Origin: JALONO01 sp038209965
GTDB taxonomy: Bacteria > Bacteroidota > Bacteroidia > Cytophagales > Thermoflexibacteraceae
Direction: 5' to 3'
NCBI GenBank assembly: GCA_038209965.1
Contig: JBBQXF010000031.1
Coordinates: 1-43,311 of the forward strand
DNA length: 43,311 nt
Positions 40,320-43,311 of the stretch are shown here, in pieces. The notes beneath the pieces are model-generated. The model searched no databases. It worked only from the letters and a program-made list of their open reading frames with translations, and was not told the origin of the DNA. Both the position numbers and the translations under genes were made by a program. Position 1 is the first letter of the stretch, and each line of letters opens with the position of its first letter.

Positions 40320-43311
40320 ATGAAGAAACAATACAGTCAACTCTTTTTGGTCACTCTGGGAATTTTGGGCCTATTTGCTGCCCCTGCCCAAGCCCAGCGA
40401 AACCGGGCCGCAGCGGTTCCTGCCTCGGTTAAACTGGATACTTCGCTGCTCAACGTGGTTCAGTGGCGCAGCATCGGACCTTTCCGGGGTGGGCGTTCTT
40501 GCGCGGTGACGGGCGTGAACGGCCAGCCCAACTTGTTCTACATGGGGGCCACCGGTGGCGGGGTGTGGAAAACCACCGATGGCGGCAACACTTGGGCCAA
40601 TATTTCGGACGGCTATTTTGGTGGCTCCATCGGTGCATTGGCGGTGGCGGATAACGACCCCAATGTAATTTACGCCGGTGGTGGTGAAAAGACCGTGCGC
40701 GGCAATGTGAGCCACGGCTACGGCATTTGGAAAAGTACCGATGCGGGCAAAACTTGGAAGCAATCCAAAGACTTGGCCAACAGCCGCCACATTGGGCGCA
40801 TCCGCATCCACCCGCAAAACCCCGACGTGGCTTGGGTGGCGGTAATGGGCCACTTATTTGGGCCCCATCCCGAGCGGGGCGTGTATAAAACCACCGATGG
40901 TGGGCTGTCTTGGCGGCGGGTGCTGTTTGCCAGCGAACAGGCCGGAGCGGTGGACTTGGCGGTGGACCCCAACAACCCCCGCGTTTTGTTTGCCAGCACT
41001 TGGCGCGTAGTCCGCACCCCGTACAGCATGGAAAGCGGTGGCGAAGGTTCGGGCCTCTGGAAAAGCACCGACGCTGGCGAAACTTGGACCAATATTTCCA
41101 AACAAAAAGGATTGCCCAAAGGTACGCTGGGCATCATCGGCGTAACGGTATCGCCCCAAAATTCCAACCGGATCTGGGCCTTGATCGAGGCCGCCGAGGG
41201 TGGCGTGTTCCGTTCCGACAACGGCGGTGAAACGTGGATCAAAACCAACGAAGACCGGGCCCTGCGCCAACGGGCTTGGTATTATACCCGGATTTACGCC
41301 GATACCCAAAACGAGGACATGGTGTATGTGATGAACGTGAGCTACCACCGCAGCAAGGATGGGGGCCGTACTTTTGAGCAGTTCAATGCTCCCCACGGCG
41401 ACCACCACGACCTCTGGATCTCGTCCAACAACAACCAAAGCATGGTCATTGCCGATGATGGCGGTGCCCAAGTCAGCCAGGACGGGGGCCAAAACTGGAC
41501 CACCTACTTAAACCAACCCACCGCCCAGTATTACCGCGTAGTGACCGACAACCACTTCCCCTACCGCATTTATGTGGCCCAGCAAGACAATTCCACGTTA
41601 CGGGTAAGCCATCGCACCTTCAACATGACGGGCATCACCGAGAAGGACTGGGAAGTGACCGCCGGGGCCGAGAGCGGCCACATTGCCGTGCACCCCACCA
41701 ACCCCGACATTGTCTATGGGGGCAATTACGGGGGCTTTCTGGAACGGATCGACCATAAAACCGGCGAGAGTCGCGCCGTGAATGTATATCCCGAAAACCC
41801 AATGGGGGCCGGGGCCAAGGCCATGAAGTATCGCTTCCAGTGGAATTTCCCCATATTCTTCTCACCACATGACCCCAATACGCTTTACGCCGCCGGCAAT
41901 CGGCTGTTCAAGACCACCAACGAGGGCCAGAGCTGGGAGGCCATCAGCCCGGATCTGACCACCAACGACACGACCAAGCAAGATGTGTCGGGTGGGCCGA
42001 TCACCAAGGACAACACCGGGGTGGAATATTACTGCACCATCTTTGCCGCCACTGAGTCGCCCTCCGAAAAAGGAGTGATCTGGACGGGCAGCGACGACGG
42101 CCTGATCCACCTCACCCGCGACGGGGGCAAGACTTGGGCCAATGTGACCCCGCCCGAGGGGATATTTCCCAAGTGGAACATGGTGAACAGCATCGAGCCG
42201 CACCCCTTTGTCAAGGGTGGGGCTTATGTGGCCGCTACCCGGTATAAATCGGATGACTTCGCCCCTTATCTGTACGTGACGCTGGACTACGGCAAAACGT
42301 GGAAAAAAATCACCAACGGGATTGACAATCAGCACTTCACCCGCGTGCTGCGGGCAGATCCCGTACGCGCGGGCCTGCTCTATGCGGGCACGGAGAGCGG
42401 CATGTACGTCTCGTTTGATGATGGTGCCAACTGGCAACCGTTCCAACTCAACCTGCCGCTGGTGCCCATTACCGATCTGGCAATCAAAAACGAAGATTTG
42501 ATCGCCGCCACCCAGGGCCGCAGCTTATGGATCATCGACGACCTCACCCCACTGCGCGAACTGAAACCTGCCATTGCCTTGGCCAAGCTCCAGCTTTACA
42601 AACCACGCAACACCTATAAAGTCGATGGGGGCAGTTTCGGCAACCCCAAACTGGTGGGGCGCAACTTGCCCGGCGGAGTAATGGTGCAGTTCCACCTTCA
42701 GTCGATCCCAGACTCGGCCCATCTCACCAGTTTAGAGTTTTTGGACAAAAATCAAAAGCTGATTAAAAAATACTCATCTGATGCCAAAGAAAAAGGCGAT
42801 ATGTTGGAGGCCAAAGCAGGTGGTAACCGGTTCTTCTGGAACATGCGCCATGCCGGGGCCGAGCGTTTTGACGGCCTTGTTCTCTGGGGTGGCGGGCTTC
42901 AAGGGCCCACGGTAGTACCGGGCGCTTACTACGTGAAACTCAAAGTGGGCCAAGACTCGGCGACGCAAAGTTTTGAAATAGTGAAAGACCCTCGTTTGAG
43001 CGTGAGCCAAGAAGACCTCCAAGCCCAATTCGATTACCTGATCGAGGTGCGCGACAAATTGACCGAAATCCACCAATCGATCAAGGACATCCGAACCCTG
43101 CGCCAGCAATTGAACGATTACAGCAAACGGCTGGAGCCAATCAAAGACAAGGATCTGATCGACCAGATCAAGGGCTTTGACAAAAAAATGACGGCGGTGG
43201 AAGAAGCCCTCTACCAGACCAAAAATCGGAGCAGTCAAGACCCGCTCAACTTCCCCATCCGGCTCAACAACAAATTGAGCGATCTGGTGGGAGTAGCGGG
43301 CAGCGGCAACT
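40320..43311 (+). CDS. secreted VPS10/BNR-repeat (sortilin-like, glycosyl-hydrolase-type) protein, 3' end outside the window
   Basis: At least 997 residues are visible and the frame is open at the window edge. A signal peptide is clear (MKKQYSQLFLVTLGILGLFA, cleavage after AQAQ). The body is a beta-propeller with about eleven Asp-box repeats of the S/T-x-D-x-G-x-T-W type (for example KTTDGGNTW, KSTDAGKTW, RSDNGGETW, LTRDGGKTW, VTLDYGKTW). RSIGPFRGGRS near residue 45 and GGGVWKTTDGG are typical of this Bacteroidota family, annotated as VPS10-domain or exo-sialidase-like glycosyl hydrolases. After the propeller comes a beta domain and a helical segment (EVRDKLTEIHQSIKDIRTLR). Enzymatic activity is not established for the family to my knowledge. 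Confidence 0.9.
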   Translation, partial: MKKQYSQLFLVTLGILGLFAAPAQAQRNRAAAVPASVKLDTSLLNVVQWRSIGPFRGGRSCAVTGVNGQPNLFYMGATGGGVWKTTDGGNTWANISDGYFGGSIGALAVADNDPNVIYAGGGEKTVRGNVSHGYGIWKSTDAGKTWKQSKDLANSRHIGRIRIHPQNPDVAWVAVMGHLFGPHPERGVYKTTDGGLSWRRVLFASEQAGAVDLAVDPNNPRVLFASTWRVVRTPYSMESGGEGSGLWKSTDAGETWTNISKQKGLPKGTLGIIGVTVSPQNSNRIWALIEAAEGGVFRSDNGGETWIKTNEDRALRQRAWYYTRIYADTQNEDMVYVMNVSYHRSKDGGRTFEQFNAPHGDHHDLWISSNNNQSMVIADDGGAQVSQDGGQNWTTYLNQPTAQYYRVVTDNHFPYRIYVAQQDNSTLRVSHRTFNMTGITEKDWEVTAGAESGHIAVHPTNPDIVYGGNYGGFLERIDHKTGESRAVNVYPENPMGAGAKAMKYRFQWNFPIFFSPHDPNTLYAAGNRLFKTTNEGQSWEAISPDLTTNDTTKQDVSGGPITKDNTGVEYYCTIFAATESPSEKGVIWTGSDDGLIHLTRDGGKTWANVTPPEGIFPKWNMVNSIEPHPFVKGGAYVAATRYKSDDFAPYLYVTLDYGKTWKKITNGIDNQHFTRVLRADPVRAGLLYAGTESGMYVSFDDGANWQPFQLNLPLVPITDLAIKNEDLIAATQGRSLWIIDDLTPLRELKPAIALAKLQLYKPRNTYKVDGGSFGNPKLVGRNLPGGVMVQFHLQSIPDSAHLTSLEFLDKNQKLIKKYSSDAKEKGDMLEAKAGGNRFFWNMRHAGAERFDGLVLWGGGLQGPTVVPGAYYVKLKVGQDSATQSFEIVKDPRLSVSQEDLQAQFDYLIEVRDKLTEIHQSIKDIRTLRQQLNDYSKRLEPIKDKDLIDQIKGFDKKMTAVEEALYQTKNRSSQDPLNFPIRLNNKLSDLVGVAGSGN

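Noticed and set aside
40560..42440. Recurrent short DNA similarities (GATGGCGGCAACACTTGG-like) that could suggest a repeat array
   Set aside because: They are codons for protein Asp-box repeats, irregularly spaced and diverged, not a CRISPR or satellite array.
40371..42446. Minus-strand frames opposite the VPS10/BNR gene (160-212 codons)
   Set aside because: The plus strand is open across this whole stretch with a signal peptide and regular Asp-box repeats, so the minus frames are shadows.

Overview
The window comes from a chromosome of the phylum Bacteroidota, most likely order Cytophagales. The evidence is a SusC/SusD pair, a second SusC-like TonB receptor with a carboxypeptidase-regulatory N-terminus, a large TamB-type protein, a TerC protein and an RpoB with Bacteroidota sequence signatures (LSQFMDQTNPLAE). 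Many genes are also preceded by the Bacteroidota -7 promoter element TAnnTTTG, often extended to TAnnTTTGCC. The order assignment is inference. Coding density is high and almost everything is ordinary core or accessory chromosome. There is no prophage, CRISPR array, rRNA or tRNA that I can see.

Layout. 1-1350: a complete IS982-family insertion sequence sits against the 3' remnant of an FAD-dependent monooxygenase gene, which also carries a frameshift. 1501-7588 (minus): a DUF1684 protein, a short-chain dehydrogenase, and an orphan SusD/SusC nutrient-uptake pair with its own terminator. 7851-9912 (minus): an ECF-like sigma factor, a small anti-sigma-like protein, guanylate kinase and NadD in one tight cluster. 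10021-12732 (minus): a polytopic membrane protein, RbfA and TerC. 13055-16176: a lipoprotein, an RlmB-type rRNA methyltransferase, a small conserved-looking protein (minus) and an EamA transporter. 16281-20156 (minus): rpoB alone, bounded by terminators on both sides and with no rpoC beside it. 20321-23314 (minus): a large TonB receptor. 23587-27139 (plus): a lipoprotein, lumazine synthase and an RND/MMPL transporter. 27655-28951 (minus): a stress-type group with a triple-BON protein, an HPF-like protein and a possible 68-residue protein with a CTG start; a 20-bp palindrome lies at the promoter. 29284-30690 (minus): uxaC. 30800-31696 (plus): miaA. 31987-33150 (minus): a histidine kinase without a partner, divergent from a 1535-residue TamB protein. 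37974-39227 (plus): a J-domain protein followed by a PspA/Vipp1-type coiled-coil protein. 39418-40199 (minus): a doubly broken TauE/SafE permease gene. 40320 to the window end (plus): a secreted VPS10/BNR-repeat protein that runs off the edge.

The most interesting item is the J-domain/PspA-type pair. The J protein starts with a short amphipathic segment that itself looks like the membrane-binding first helix of PspA/Vipp1, so the two products could work on the same membrane assemblies. The neighbouring TamB and histidine kinase would fit an envelope-maintenance neighbourhood. The second notable item is the free-standing rpoB with its own well-formed promoter and an overlapping palindrome.
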